DNA from: Streptomyces sp. NBC_00425
Lineage (GTDB): Bacteria > Actinomycetota > Actinomycetes > Streptomycetales > Streptomycetaceae
Reading direction: 5' to 3'
DNA: 64,000 bases
NCBI RefSeq assembly: GCF_036030735.1
Contig: NZ_CP107928.1
Coordinates: 9,610,001-9,674,000, forward strand
Each line of letters begins with the position of its first letter. Position 1 is the first letter of the stretch. A program made the translations under genes and the position numbers. The notes beneath the pieces were generated by a model that had not been told where the DNA came from, did not search any database, and saw only the letters and a program-made list of their open reading frames with translations. Shown piece after piece: positions 31,434 through 40,538 of the stretch.

Positions 31434-32774
31434 GTGCCAGGCGCACGCGAGCAGATCCGATCCCTCGTCCTCTCCGGCGACACATTCGACCAACCCGCCG
31501 ACGAACTGCAGGAGTTGCAGCTGGAGGCCGCCCGGGAGACCTTCACCGCCCACCGCGAGCGGGTTCCGCTGCTGCGCACCCGGGCGGCGGAGACCGGCGT
31601 CGACGAGATCACCGCCCTCGACGACCTCGTGCCGCTGCTCTTCTCGCACACCAGCTACAAGTCCTACCCCGTCTCCCTCATCACCGCCGGCCGCTGGGAC
31701 CGGCTCCTGCGCTGGTACACCACCGTCTCCGCGGTCGAACCCGGCGACGTCGACATGGACGGCGTCCGCGACATCGACGAGTGGACCGACCGCATCACCG
31801 CCGCCGGCCACCGCCCGTACATCACCAGCGGCACCTCCGGAAAGGTCTCCTTCCTCAACTGCGACGCCGGCGACCTGAGTCTCCTGCACGACATCCTGGA
31901 ACACCTCACCTGCTGGCCCGACCCCCTGCCGGCGAAACCCACCCGCCGCGGATATCTGCTCGCACCGGCGAGCGGCCCGATGCGCTCCATCGACGGCTTC
32001 CGATGGCACGCCGAGGTCTTCGCGCAGCCCGGCGAGACCAGGCTGCTCACCGAGGACCCGATGAGGGTGTCCGAGCTGATGAGCAGCGCGCTGCTGCGCC
32101 GCCGGATCGCCGAGGGCACCGCGACCCCGCAGGAGATCAGCTCCTTCGAGACCGTCTCGGAGTCCCGCGAACGGGAACTGGGCACGGCCATGGCCGAGAT
32201 CGTCGACGACATCGCCGCGCACCGCGACGAACCGCTGCTGATCGCCGGCATGAACAACCAGCAGTTCGCTCTGATCCAGGCCCTGCGCGCCCGCGGCGTG
32301 GCCGACGGAAGCCTGCACCCGGACACGCTGGTGCTCAGCGGCGGCGGCAACAAGGGCCGCGCCCTCCCCGACGACTACCAGCAGCAGCTGGCCGCCTTCT
32401 ACGACGGCGTCCGCCGCGTACGCAGCTACGGCATGACCGAGCTCCAGGGCTCCTGCCTCGCCTGCGAGCAGGGCAACTACCACGTGCCGCCCTGGGTCAT
32501 CCCCCTGGTGCTCGACGAGCCCGGCGAAAAGCTGCTCAACCCCGGACACGGCGTCGTCGAGGGACGGTGCGCGTTCCTCGATGTCTCCCTGGAGGGCCGC
32601 TGGGGCGGGCTGATCAGCGGCGACCGGGTCTTCGTGGACTTCTCGCCGTGCGCCTGCGGCCGCCCGGGACCGGCGGTCCTGCCGGACATCCGGCGCTACG
32701 GCGACCTCGGCGGCGACGACAAGATCACCTGCGCCGCGACACTCGACTCCTACGTGCGAGGGATGATCCACTGA
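31434..32774 (+). CDS. LuxE-like acyl-protein synthetase
   Basis: Protein of 446 aa of the LuxE (acyl-protein synthetase) family in the adenylate-forming superfamily: RPYITSGTSGKVSFLNCD is the phosphate-binding motif, VLSGGGNKGRALPDDYQQQL and RSYGMTELQGSCLACEQGNYHVPPW follow, and VFVDFSPCACGRPGPAVLPDIRRYGD is near the end. In luminous bacteria LuxE activates a fatty acid as acyl-AMP and passes the acyl group to LuxC. The start is GTG 31434 with GAGGTGAAC upstream; GTG 31425 is a less likely alternative. It ends in TGATG overlap with luxC. No luciferase genes are present, so the aldehyde serves metabolism. Confidence 0.9.
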   Translation: MPGAREQIRSLVLSGDTFDQPADELQELQLEAARETFTAHRERVPLLRTRAAETGVDEITALDDLVPLLFSHTSYKSYPVSLITAGRWDRLLRWYTTVSAVEPGDVDMDGVRDIDEWTDRITAAGHRPYITSGTSGKVSFLNCDAGDLSLLHDILEHLTCWPDPLPAKPTRRGYLLAPASGPMRSIDGFRWHAEVFAQPGETRLLTEDPMRVSELMSSALLRRRIAEGTATPQEISSFETVSESRERELGTAMAEIVDDIAAHRDEPLLIAGMNNQQFALIQALRARGVADGSLHPDTLVLSGGGNKGRALPDDYQQQLAAFYDGVRRVRSYGMTELQGSCLACEQGNYHVPPWVIPLVLDEPGEKLLNPGHGVVEGRCAFLDVSLEGRWGGLISGDRVFVDFSPCACGRPGPAVLPDIRRYGDLGGDDKITCAATLDSYVRGMIH

Positions 32775-34162
32775 TGAGCCGTACGACACGCGACGGCACC
32801 ACGGCCGCCCCCGTGAACGTCGTCCACGTGATCCGGGGCGAGGCCGACCGGAGCACCCCCGTCGACCTCGGCCGGTTCACCGCACCGGCCCTCGACCTCG
32901 ACCGCCTCGTGTGGCCCCGCACCGAACCCGGCCCCGCCTTCCACGTGCCCGTGGCGGAGATCGTCGATCTGCTGGTGGAGACCGGCGAGGCCCTCAAAGC
33001 GGACCGGGCAGGCCTGCTCGCCGAAGCCCTGGACCGGATGGTCCCGGTCAGCCCGCTGCCCGCGGAAGTGCTGGAGCGCGCCTACGCCGTGCTGTGGCGC
33101 AGCTTCCAACGCCCCGGTCTGTACGCCCAGATCGACCACGAACTCGGCGGTGCGGACGTGCTCGACGGCTGGCGCGAGGTGCGTCTGCCCGACGACCGGA
33201 TCGCGGCCACCCGCGCGTTCCCGCCCCGCCTGGTGCACATCATCGCGGGCAACGCACCCGGAGTCGCGGCGATGTCCGTCGTGCGCGGCGCGCTCACCAA
33301 GGGCGTCAACCTCCTGAAACTGCCCTCGAACGACCTGTTCACCGCGACCGCGATCCTGCGCACCATGGCCACGGTCGCCCCCGGGCACCCGGTGGTGCGG
33401 TCGTTCTCCGCGGTGTACTGGCGCGGCGGCGACGAGGCGGTGGAGAGCGTGCTGTTCCGCCCGCAGTTCTTCGACAAGCTGGTCGCCTGGGGCGGTGAGT
33501 CCACCATCCGCAGCGCGCTGAAGTACGTCGGCCCGGGCTTCGAGCTCGTCTCCTTCGACCCCAAGACCTCCATCTCGATGATCGGTCGCGAGGCCTTCGC
33601 GTCCGAGGAGAGCCTGGCCCGGGCGGCCGACGCGGGCGCCGTCGACGCCACCTTCTTCAACCAGCAGGCCTGCGTGGCCAGCCGCTTCCAGTTCGTCGAG
33701 GGCTCCTGGGAAGACGCCGACCGCTACGCCGCCCTGCTGTGCGAACGCCTGGGCGTGGCGAGGGAGTTCAGCTCGGCCGGCGGCCCACGGGTCGCCGCGC
33801 AACTGCGCGAGGAGATCGACGTCCTGCGGTCCATGGAGCCCGAATACCGGGTGTGGGGCGCCTACGACGGCCGGGGCCTGGTCATCCGCTCTCCCGAACC
33901 GGTCGACTTCCACCCCGACGGGAAGATCGTCGACGTCGTCCCGGTCGGCGTACTGTCCGAGGCGATCGCACATGCCGGGGTCGCCACCCAGACGGTCGGC
34001 GTGTACCCCGACACCCGCAAGGCGGAACTGCGCGACGCCCTCGCCTGCGCCGGCGTGCAACGCGTGGTCTCCCTCGGCAGGGCGGGCGGCATGCCACCGG
34101 GCCTCTCGCACGACGGCTTCTACCCGCTGCAACGGCTCATGCGGTGGGTGAACGACGAGTGA
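32774..34162 (+). CDS. LuxC-like acyl-CoA/acyl-protein reductase
   Basis: Protein of 462 aa of the LuxC family, which has an aldehyde-dehydrogenase-like fold and reduces an enzyme-bound acyl thioester with NADPH to the aldehyde. HIIAGNAPGVAAMSVVRGALTKGVNLLKLPSNDLFTA is the nucleotide-binding region (about 155-191). VDATFFNQQACVASRFQFVEG carries the acyl-accepting Cys300. One-base overlap with the LuxE-like gene (TGATG) indicates a complex. It closes the importer operon. In an oxidative catabolic island this reductive step is unexpected; it could make an aldehyde side product, or run in reverse to oxidise one. Confidence 0.92.
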   Translation: MSRTTRDGTTAAPVNVVHVIRGEADRSTPVDLGRFTAPALDLDRLVWPRTEPGPAFHVPVAEIVDLLVETGEALKADRAGLLAEALDRMVPVSPLPAEVLERAYAVLWRSFQRPGLYAQIDHELGGADVLDGWREVRLPDDRIAATRAFPPRLVHIIAGNAPGVAAMSVVRGALTKGVNLLKLPSNDLFTATAILRTMATVAPGHPVVRSFSAVYWRGGDEAVESVLFRPQFFDKLVAWGGESTIRSALKYVGPGFELVSFDPKTSISMIGREAFASEESLARAADAGAVDATFFNQQACVASRFQFVEGSWEDADRYAALLCERLGVAREFSSAGGPRVAAQLREEIDVLRSMEPEYRVWGAYDGRGLVIRSPEPVDFHPDGKIVDVVPVGVLSEAIAHAGVATQTVGVYPDTRKAELRDALACAGVQRVVSLGRAGGMPPGLSHDGFYPLQRLMRWVNDE

Positions 34163-34836
34163 CTGCTTCGCCGGCGGCGCACCCGGGCCCCCGATTTCCG
34201 CCCGGACCGCGTGACCGGCCACCCGGAGGACCGCGGACACCGGCGCTGGTCGGAGGGCTCGGGCCGCTCGCGGGGTCTGGATCACCAGCAATCTCCACCT
34301 GAGCGCCGACGACCGGCGCCCAGCCCACGTTCACGGTGCGGTTGACTGGCGGCTTCGCGAGCGTCGTGCATTTCAACAGCGGCGAGGAGTTCGCGACGAC
34401 GGTGTACTTCCTCACGCATCCCGACTGGAGCCAGGATCTCGTCCTGGTGAAGGATCAGGACCGCATCGGCCCCGGGCTGTGCCGGCCCGAGCTCGCCGCG
34501 CTGCTGGAGGCACCACCGGGTGCAGCAGGCGTCACCGACTCTCACATCGGGGAGTACCGACGGATCCGGTGATCCCGGCCTTGGACGACCGGGACCACCA
34601 GAACCGGGTGGAAGACGGGATCAGCGCCGGGTCGGCGTCGCTGGTCCACCAGATGATCCACCCGGTACCGCTCGCGCTCAGGGCGCCCCGGCGGACGAGG
34701 TCGAGGCCCGCCGTTCGGGCGAGAGCCTGCAGACGGCGGACTCCACCTCGCCGGTGTCAGTGGCGGCCCTGACGACGGCGCAAGGCTGACGTACGGACCC
34801 TGGGCTCCACGGTTCGCGGTCGAGAGCTCGGCTGTT
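34163..34836. other. gap between island and mobile-element region
   Basis: The 674 bp after the LuxC-like gene have no assignable gene. The best open frame is 34336-34572 (+), a possible 78-aa product with VHFNSGEEFATTVYFLTHPDW. It has no clear ribosome site and no family I recognise, and could be the decayed end of a longer gene. This is where the catabolic island gives way to transposon debris. Confidence 0.5.
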
Positions 34837-35185
34837 CTACGCAGCCGGGCTGATGTCACCGTTGGTGTTCATGTCGAAGATGCCCTGGGTCTTGCCGTCG
34901 ACCTTCAGGTGCTTGAGCCAGTGCTTGGCGAGGTTGTGCACGTTCTTGTACTGCATCTCCCACACCACCGAATGCCCTGCGCAGTCCAGCTTGACCATCA
35001 GCTTGTGGCCGCCGGCGATGGCGTTTGTAGAGCGCGCGGACCGAGAAGTTGAGCTTCGCGCCGTGCCCGCGCCGTGCTCGGCCACCGACGTGAGGTCCAC
35101 CGGCGAGGTCACCGGATCGTCCGTGCACAGCAACGCGTCGACTGGGGCGAACACTTCGTCCCCGCGCGGTCGGACAGTCGAATAA
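34837..35185 (-). pseudogene. chimeric relic: transposase N-terminal piece joined to alpha/beta-hydrolase C-terminal piece
   Basis: A 126-codon minus-strand frame ends at 34837. Its C-terminal half (AIAGGHKLMVKLDCAGHSVVWEMQYKN, then KHWLKHLKVDGKTQGIF) looks like the C-terminus of a secreted alpha/beta hydrolase, with AGH as a likely catalytic-His segment. The N-terminal part (VDALLCTDDPVTSPVDLTSVAEH) looks like the start of a DDE transposase common in Streptomyces. Around 35030-35085 an adjacent frame reads AKLNFSVRALY, so the junction also carries compensating frame changes. The 5' end is cut by the IS element at 35186. Family names are from memory. Confidence 0.5.
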
Positions 35186-36306
35186 GTGAGCGTTTGGTTC
35201 TCTGTTGTCCGTTTCATTTGGCTTAGCTGTCGCGCCAGTTGGTGGTGGCTTCGTGGGTGAGGCGGCGGGTCATGAGGTTGATGGCGGCGAGCTGGATCAT
35301 GGCGGTTGATCGGTGTGGGTGGGTTTCGTAGTCGCGGGTCAGGCGGCGGTGGTGCATGAGCCAGCCGAGGGTGCGTTCGATGACCAGCGGCGGGGTTGGA
35401 CGTGGAAGCCGCGGACGCCGGGGTTGCGCTGGACGATTTCCAGGTCGATGCCGATCTGGGCGGCGTGTTCGACGGCTTTGGTCTTGTAGCCGTTGTCGGC
35501 CCAGGCTTTGGTGATGGTGGGGTGGCGTTCGCGGACGTGGGTCAGGAGTTGGGTGCCGGCGGCGGAGTCGTGGACGCTGGCGGCGGTGACGGCGACGGCG
35601 AGGAGGAGGCCGAGTATGTCGGTGATGATGTGGCGCTTGCGCCCGATGATTTTCTTGGCCGGGTCGATGCCTTGGCTGGTCAGGGGGACGGTGGCGGAGG
35701 TTTTGATGCTCTGGCTGTCGATCAGGCAGGCGCTGGGCTCGCTGGTGCGGCCTTCGGCCTGGCGGACTTTGCCGCGTAAGAGGCCGGTGAGCTGGTCGAA
35801 GATGCCGTCGGTTTCCCATCGGGCGAAGTAGCCGTAGACGGTTTGGTGGGGCGGGAAGTCGTGGGGTAGGTAGCGCCAGGGGATGCCGGTGCGGTCGACG
35901 TAGAGGATGGCGTTGATCAGGGCGCGCAGGTCGTGGGTGGGTTTGCGGATGCCGTTGCGGGCCTGGCGCCAGGCTTCGAGGGTGGGACGGATGAGTTCCC
36001 AGCGGGCGTCGGACAGGTCGCTGGGGTAGGGCCGTGAGGGCTGCATGATGCCTGGGTATGCGGTGGCAGCCGGCCTGTGCAGGGCGTGTGCGGGGGTGTT
36101 GGGTGCTTCAGGGTCGCGAGTTCGCGGTGTCGTATGAACCGGGTGGTTTCTGAATGAGACAGGAGCTTTTGCCAGGAACCCGGCGCATTACTGGTCCGCT
36201 GATGCCGTATAAGCCGTTATTCCGGCGGATCGCCCGGTCCGGCGTCTGGGTCTGACCGCCGAGAATCGGCAGGAAACGTTTGATAACCGAACCAAACGCT
36301 CACTAA
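35183..36306 (-). mobile_element. IS5-family insertion sequence with defined ends
   Basis: Terminal inverted repeats GTGAGCGTTTGGTTC (35186-35200) and its exact complement (36289-36303) bound a 1,118-bp element. The trinucleotide TAA lies directly outside both ends (35183-35185 and 36304-36306), as expected for an IS5-family target duplication. It contains one transposase gene on the minus strand, disrupted by a single-base deletion, and about 240 bp of leader. It sits inside older transposase debris, so it is a nested and comparatively recent insertion. Confidence 0.88.
35223..36046 (-). pseudogene. IS5-family transposase, one frameshift
   Basis: DDE transposase of about 274 aa when the frame is repaired: DLSDARWELIRPTLEAWR at the N-terminus, GIPWRYLPHDFPPHQTVYGYF, LIDSQSIKTS (first catalytic Asp), AWADNGYKTK (second Asp) and VIERTLGWLMHHRRLTRDYE (catalytic Glu). 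At about 35384-35385 a base is missing: the frame reads PRRWSSNAP where the adjacent frame gives VIERTLGWL. The open product therefore stops after 235 residues without the catalytic Glu and should be inactive unless the deletion is a sequencing error. Confidence 0.85.
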
Positions 36307-36315
36307 GAGGTCATC

Positions 36316-36470
36316 TCATTTCAGAGCCTGCATGTTCACCGAGTCGATGGCACACCGCGACCAGTCCAGTTCGCCGCGCGAACCGATCTCGACCAGGACC
36401 AGGCGATGCAGCTCTGCCCACACCCGGGCCTTCGAGCACTCCATGAACCGGCGGTGATCGTTGGCACCGG
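36316..36470 (-). pseudogene. IS5-type transposase fragment
   Basis: Minus-strand reading gives ARVWAELHRLVLVEIGSRGELDWSRCAIDSVNMQALK and a stop at 36316-36318. This is the segment around the first catalytic Asp of IS5/IS1031-type OrfA proteins, and a real stop there suggests the boundary of an OrfA. Only about 50 codons remain. Confidence 0.65.
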
Positions 36471-36644
36471 ACGGCCCTCAGCGGTCTTCCCGGCGGTGTC
36501 AGCCCTCTGGTGCGGGTGCTGTGGGTACGTCACGCTGTCTGCAGCAGAACCAGGGGGAGGGCATGATGAGGTTGTTTGTCGCCGCGGTGAACGTGCGGTC
36601 GGCTTCGTGATGGCCGGTGGTGCCGTGTGGCCGGAGGGTCGAGT

Positions 36645-37793
36645 TTGACCGCGGCTGAGCAGAATCCGAACCTGGCGCCGCGCGGTGCCATGCGCTGGCC
36701 GTTGGGCCTGCATATCGCCGTCGTACTGGTGCTGGCCGTAGCCGCAGCGATCACCGTCCTGGGACTGCTGTGGCTGATGCTGGGGGCGCCGCAGGTTCAG
36801 GTGTCCGGACCGCTCAAACCCGGTGATACCTATGACGCCATCAAGATCGCACTGGCTGTCGTTGCCGGCGTCGGCGGGGTCGTGGCGCTCGTGGTTGCCT
36901 ATCGGCGCCAGCATCTGAGTGAAGCGACTGAGCTGCGTGAGTATGACAAGACGCTGATCGAACGGTTCGGCGCCGCCGCGGAACAACTCGGTGCAGACCA
37001 GCCAGCTGTACGCATGGCGGGCACCTACGCCATGGCACGGCTCGCCGATGAATGGCCGCAGGAACGCCAGATGTGCATCGACGTGCTGTGCGGCTATCTG
37101 CGAATGCCGCATTCTCCCGATCCACCCGCCGACGAAGGGGCGCTGGCGTCGTGGCGCCGCGAGCGGGAAGTGCGCGTGACTGTTCTGAGGCTCATTGCCG
37201 CTCACCTGCTCGACGATGCGCCCGTATCCTGGCAGGGCCACGATCTCGACTTCACGGGCGCTGTCCTTGTCGAAGCTGACTTCCGTGGCGTCCGCTTCAC
37301 CGGCGGTGACGTCCTCTTCGTCAAGACTCTCTTCGCTGGCGACGGAACAGACCAGATCATCTTCGATGAGGTGAACTTCGCCGAAAACGGCCACGTCTAT
37401 TTCCGGCTCGCCGAATTCCGCAGCGGCACTGTCCGCTTCAACCGTGCCACTTTCAGCGGCGGCTGGGTCACCTTCGACCATGCCCGCTTCACCGGTGCAC
37501 GTGTGAGCTTTCGAGACGCTGCACTCATTGCAGGCGATGTCTTATTCGAGGGAGCTGAGTTCTCCGACGGCATCGTCGACTTCACCGGCGCGACCTTCAT
37601 CGGCAGCACGGTGAACTTCGGTGAACACCACCTCCCTTCCATCTACCGTACGGTGCCGCCCGCTCACTTCAGCGGTGGCGTCGTCGACATGTCCCAGGCA
37701 GCCGACTTCAGGCACCCTCCGAAGTTCGGCCTGCAGGTGACGCCCTCTGGGCTGCGGCTTCCCTCGGGCACCAGCATTTCTGACCTGCCTTGA
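36645..37793 (+). CDS. pentapeptide-repeat-like membrane protein
   Basis: Protein of about 382 aa with two N-terminal transmembrane helices (WPLGLHIAVVLVLAVAAAITVLGLLWLML and ALAVVAGVGGVVALVVAYRRQ). A helical stretch follows (ELREYDKTLIERFGAAAEQLGADQPAVRMAGTYAMARLADEW) and then a beta-helical region from about 225 onward built of pentapeptide-like A-x-F repeats (DFTGAVLVEADFRGVRFTGG, RFNRATFSGGWVTFDHARFTGARVSF). This architecture is common in Streptomyces; function is unknown. The start is set at TTG 36645 because GGAGGG lies 7 bases upstream; GTG 36627 is an alternative. It lies between transposase fragments but is intact. Confidence 0.85.
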   Translation: MTAAEQNPNLAPRGAMRWPLGLHIAVVLVLAVAAAITVLGLLWLMLGAPQVQVSGPLKPGDTYDAIKIALAVVAGVGGVVALVVAYRRQHLSEATELREYDKTLIERFGAAAEQLGADQPAVRMAGTYAMARLADEWPQERQMCIDVLCGYLRMPHSPDPPADEGALASWRREREVRVTVLRLIAAHLLDDAPVSWQGHDLDFTGAVLVEADFRGVRFTGGDVLFVKTLFAGDGTDQIIFDEVNFAENGHVYFRLAEFRSGTVRFNRATFSGGWVTFDHARFTGARVSFRDAALIAGDVLFEGAEFSDGIVDFTGATFIGSTVNFGEHHLPSIYRTVPPAHFSGGVVDMSQAADFRHPPKFGLQVTPSGLRLPSGTSISDLP

Positions 37794-37819
37794 GCTCGTC
37801 AGCGCCCGGCGGCGGTTCT

Positions 37820-37990
37820 GAGTTGGTCAGGCGGCCTGACAGTTCGTGGCCGTGAGTGACGTCACGGTGTTCGGCAGGACGGTCCGTGCGGCGGGTGAGC
37901 CGTCGGGTCGTGAGCGTGATGGCCGCCCAGATGATCAGCACTTGGCTCGTCTGGGGCGGACGTTCGTGGTCGCGGCAGTGACGGCGGCCG
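37820..37990 (-). pseudogene. IS5-type transposase C-terminal fragment
   Basis: The minus-strand frame reads PQTSQVLIIWAAITLTTRRLTR, matching the C-terminal tail of IS5-family transposases (compare AMIQLAAINLMTRRLT in the element at 35223-36046). The catalytic region is missing. Confidence 0.6.
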
Positions 37991-38717
37991 TGCATGTCGA
38001 GGCGGCACCGGGGTTCGCCGCGACGTATCCGGCCGCCGATGATGTGTCGAGCCAGGTGCGTGTGCTGGCCAGGGGGTTGCGGTGGGCGCCCGCTGTGGCG
38101 GTGAACGCCAACGGCCGATCGTGTCCCTCGCGAGCGTGTCCTTGGCGACCTGGACTTTCGATCCGCCGGCCAACGTCACGGCCGAAGGCAGGGGGAGTTG
38201 AGGCAGCGGAACGGGGGTGTGGCCGGCTCGATCGCGACGAATGGACCGCATCGTGGAGCGCTGGCCAGGGGGCCGGCGTGGCGACGTGTACTCGATCACG
38301 ACGGCGTCCACCGCGTGCGTCTCGCCGGAACTGCCTGGCGTGACGCACGTGACGTGACGGCACCCGCCATAGGTCCAGGTCAGGCGAGTGGAATCACAAC
38401 ATCTTCTACAGAGCCGGCAGATCCCCTACGGCGCGCGCCAGCAGACGCGGCGGCCCACCGAGCGCCCACGTGCTGTGACGCGTCGGCCCGGAGAGATCCG
38501 GTGTTGCGGGCTATGCCCGACGCACACGCCTTCTGTTCGGATCCGGCGACAAGCGCGCTTGTGGGCTGGCGCTGGTTCCCTCCGACCTGGCCACGCTGTT
38601 CTGGGTGATCAGCGGGGCCTCCCTGTCCGAGGTCGGCAGTGGGTGCTTCACCTACTTGGTGGTCGTCTATGGGTTTTCGGGTTGCTGGGGTGGTTGGGGT
38701 TGCTGTGGGTGTGGGGG
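37991..38717. other. degenerate gap
   Basis: About 730 bp with overlapping open frames on both strands but no recognisable motif, ribosome site or stop-codon pattern supporting a gene. Probably decayed mobile DNA. Confidence 0.45.
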
Positions 38718-38930
38718 TTATTCGGCGACGTAGGTGTAGCCGGTCCAGGTGTAGACGTGGAGTTGGTTGTCGTCGGTGGTGATGGTTGTGTGTGTGGGTT
38801 CGAAGTGTTCGTAGCGGTTGCCTTTGAGTATTTTGACTTTGGTGGTGGTGTCGGCGATGAAGCGGATGCGGTCTTCGTCGGTGAGTTGGAAGGTGGGTCC
38901 GCCTTTGAGGATGGCGTTGGGTTGGTGCAT
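38718..38930 (-). CDS. DUF5988 family small protein
   Basis: Protein of 70 aa: LKGGPTFQLTDEDRIRFIADT, then VKILKGNRYEHFEPT and HVYTWTGYTYVAE, matching the small DUF5988 proteins found in Streptomyces, often near secondary-metabolite genes. ATG 38930 is preceded on the minus strand by GAAGGAGACGTC, a strong ribosome site. Its codon use is less GC-rich than the catabolic island. The 5' flank (38940-39010) is a low-complexity GT-rich stretch. Function unknown; a peptide-like or chaperone-like accessory role is only speculation. Confidence 0.82.
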   Translation of the reverse strand: MHQPNAILKGGPTFQLTDEDRIRFIADTTTKVKILKGNRYEHFEPTHTTITTDDNQLHVYTWTGYTYVAE

Positions 38931-39146
38931 GTGACGTCTCCTTCGGGTGCGGGTGCGGGTGCGGGTGCGGTGTGGGTGTGGGTTGAGTTTGTTTTGGTTG
39001 TGGGGGGTGGTGTGTGCAGGATAGGAGGGGGTCCTAAACGGGGTCTTAAGAGCGTTTCCAAACTGGGTTGTTCACTACTGAACCTGAACGAGTGATGTCG
39101 GGCGTTCGCCGGATCTGAGGCTCCTGGTCCGGTACTGCTGGGGGCT

Positions 39147-39460
39147 GTGAGGTATGCGCAAGGTGGGGGCTTCACCGACACCGAAAGGGCTGCTCGTGAG
39201 CGAGTGCGTCTGGATGCGGTGGTCCGGTTCGAGGCCGGGCAGACGACCAGAGCCGTCGCGACCGCGCTCAGGGTGTCGGAACGGTCGGTGGAACGGTGGC
39301 GACGTCAGTGGCGTGAGGGCGGTGCACCTGGTGTCGCCTCGAAAGGATCGCCTGGCCGCTCCCGGCTGTCCGACGGCCAAATTTCCAGACTGGAACGGGA
39401 GTTGGAGCGCGGTCCACTCGCGCATGGCTGGGCTGATCAGCGGTGGACTTTGGCGGTAGT
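39147..39460 (+). pseudogene. IS630-type transposase, N-terminal helix-turn-helix part
   Basis: The frame begins MRYAQGGGFTDTERAARERVRLDAV and continues VRFEAGQTTRAVATALRVSERSVERWRRQWREGG, the paired helix-turn-helix DNA-binding region of IS630-family transposases, up to LAHGWADQRWTL. The catalytic domain is missing. At about 39460 the sequence switches to an IS1380-like transposase on the other strand, so a second insertion or deletion truncated it. Confidence 0.75.
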
Positions 39461-39985
39461 TGGCCAACCCCTTCTGGCGCCGGGTGAACCGTCGTCTTGG
39501 CGGCGTCCTGCTTCTCGGAGTACGCCGGCACCAGCACGCCGTCGATGTCCACGATGACCTCGCCGCCAGCGTCCGGAGCCGCCTCGCCGGCCAGCCGCCA
39601 GACCCACTCGCGGACTTCGGCCCGTGCCCGACGGACCGCCGCGAGCGCACGGGGCCCGGCGAGGCCAGGGCGTCGACCAGGCGGGAGACTGTCGGGTCGG
39701 AGGCCACCGGCCCGAACACGGCGGGCTCGGCCCGCAGCCTCGCGACATCGGCCAGGCAGTCCCCGCCCAGGGCCGCGGTAAGCGGGAGGTCCAGCAGAAT
39801 CTTGCCGGGATCATGGACCACACGCGCCTTACACCACGGCGCCGGCGCCGCCGATATCGCCGCATCCAGCCCCGCCTTGCGGGCGGTCTCGACCAGCAGC
39901 ACGGCGCCGGACTACGAGACCACCTCGCGACCACCGCCCTCGACGCGGACACGCGGGTACGACCCGCCACGCTTACTCACCTGGA
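39460..39985 (-). pseudogene. IS1380-family transposase N-terminal fragment, frameshifted
   Basis: Minus-strand frames give VLLVETARKAGLDAAISAAPAPW, KILLDLPLTAALGGDCLADVARLRAEPAVFGPVASDPTVSRLVDAL and, after a frame change, VIVDIDGVLVPAYSEKQDAAKT. These are consecutive blocks of IS1380-family transposases, the last containing a catalytic Asp. The C-terminal half is absent. The same family is represented by a separate relic at 47890-48830. Confidence 0.75.
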
Positions 39986-40061
39986 GAGTTCCTCCGGCCG
40001 GAGCGGGAACAGGGACCTAGACAATCCTCATTCTCGCTGGTCAGGGGCCCTTTCTGCTTTA

Positions 40062-40330
40062 TGGCCACCCGTCGTCGACATGATGCTGGGTGAGCGCGTC
40101 CAGCGATGTCTCCGCCACATGCGCAGTGACGCTGATCGCTGCGATGCGTCGCCGTCGCGGATCGGGACGGCGACGGAGCGGATACCCGCGGGGAGCTCTT
40201 CGTCCGCGACTGCCCATCCGCGCCCTCAGTTCGGTGTCGAGCTCATCGGCGCCGAGCCGCCAGAGGGGGACGCCGGACCTGCTGGGCTCGGCAAGGACGT
40301 CGCAATACGCTGGTGCGTGAGGAAGCCCCC
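40062..40330 (-). pseudogene. IclR-family regulator C-terminal relic
   Basis: Minus-strand frames give WAVADEELPAGIRSVAVPIRDGD and, after a base loss, RIAAISVTAHVAETSLDALTQHHV. Together these form the effector-domain end of an IclR-type regulator (PcaR-like). The DNA-binding half is absent, and the frame change plus truncation make it non-functional. Confidence 0.65.
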
Positions 40331-40538
40331 GATCGGCCCGCACAGGCATGCCGCCCGGACCGTGTTGTTGGATCCTGTCAACCCGGCAGCCAAAGGATCA
40401 GAAGCAGGACCGGCCAGGCTCATTCTCCCAGGCGGTCACCACGAGCGCGATGCACAACCGCAGCTCGCACCCTAAGGTCCCGAAAAAAGACGCTGCTATC
40501 GTGAGGTGGGGTAGCCCAGCTTCGAGAGGGATCCGCTG

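Noticed and set aside
31434..34162. bioluminescence (lux) operon
   Set aside because: LuxE- and LuxC-like genes are present, but no luciferase alpha/beta genes or acyl-transferase LuxD are anywhere in the window.
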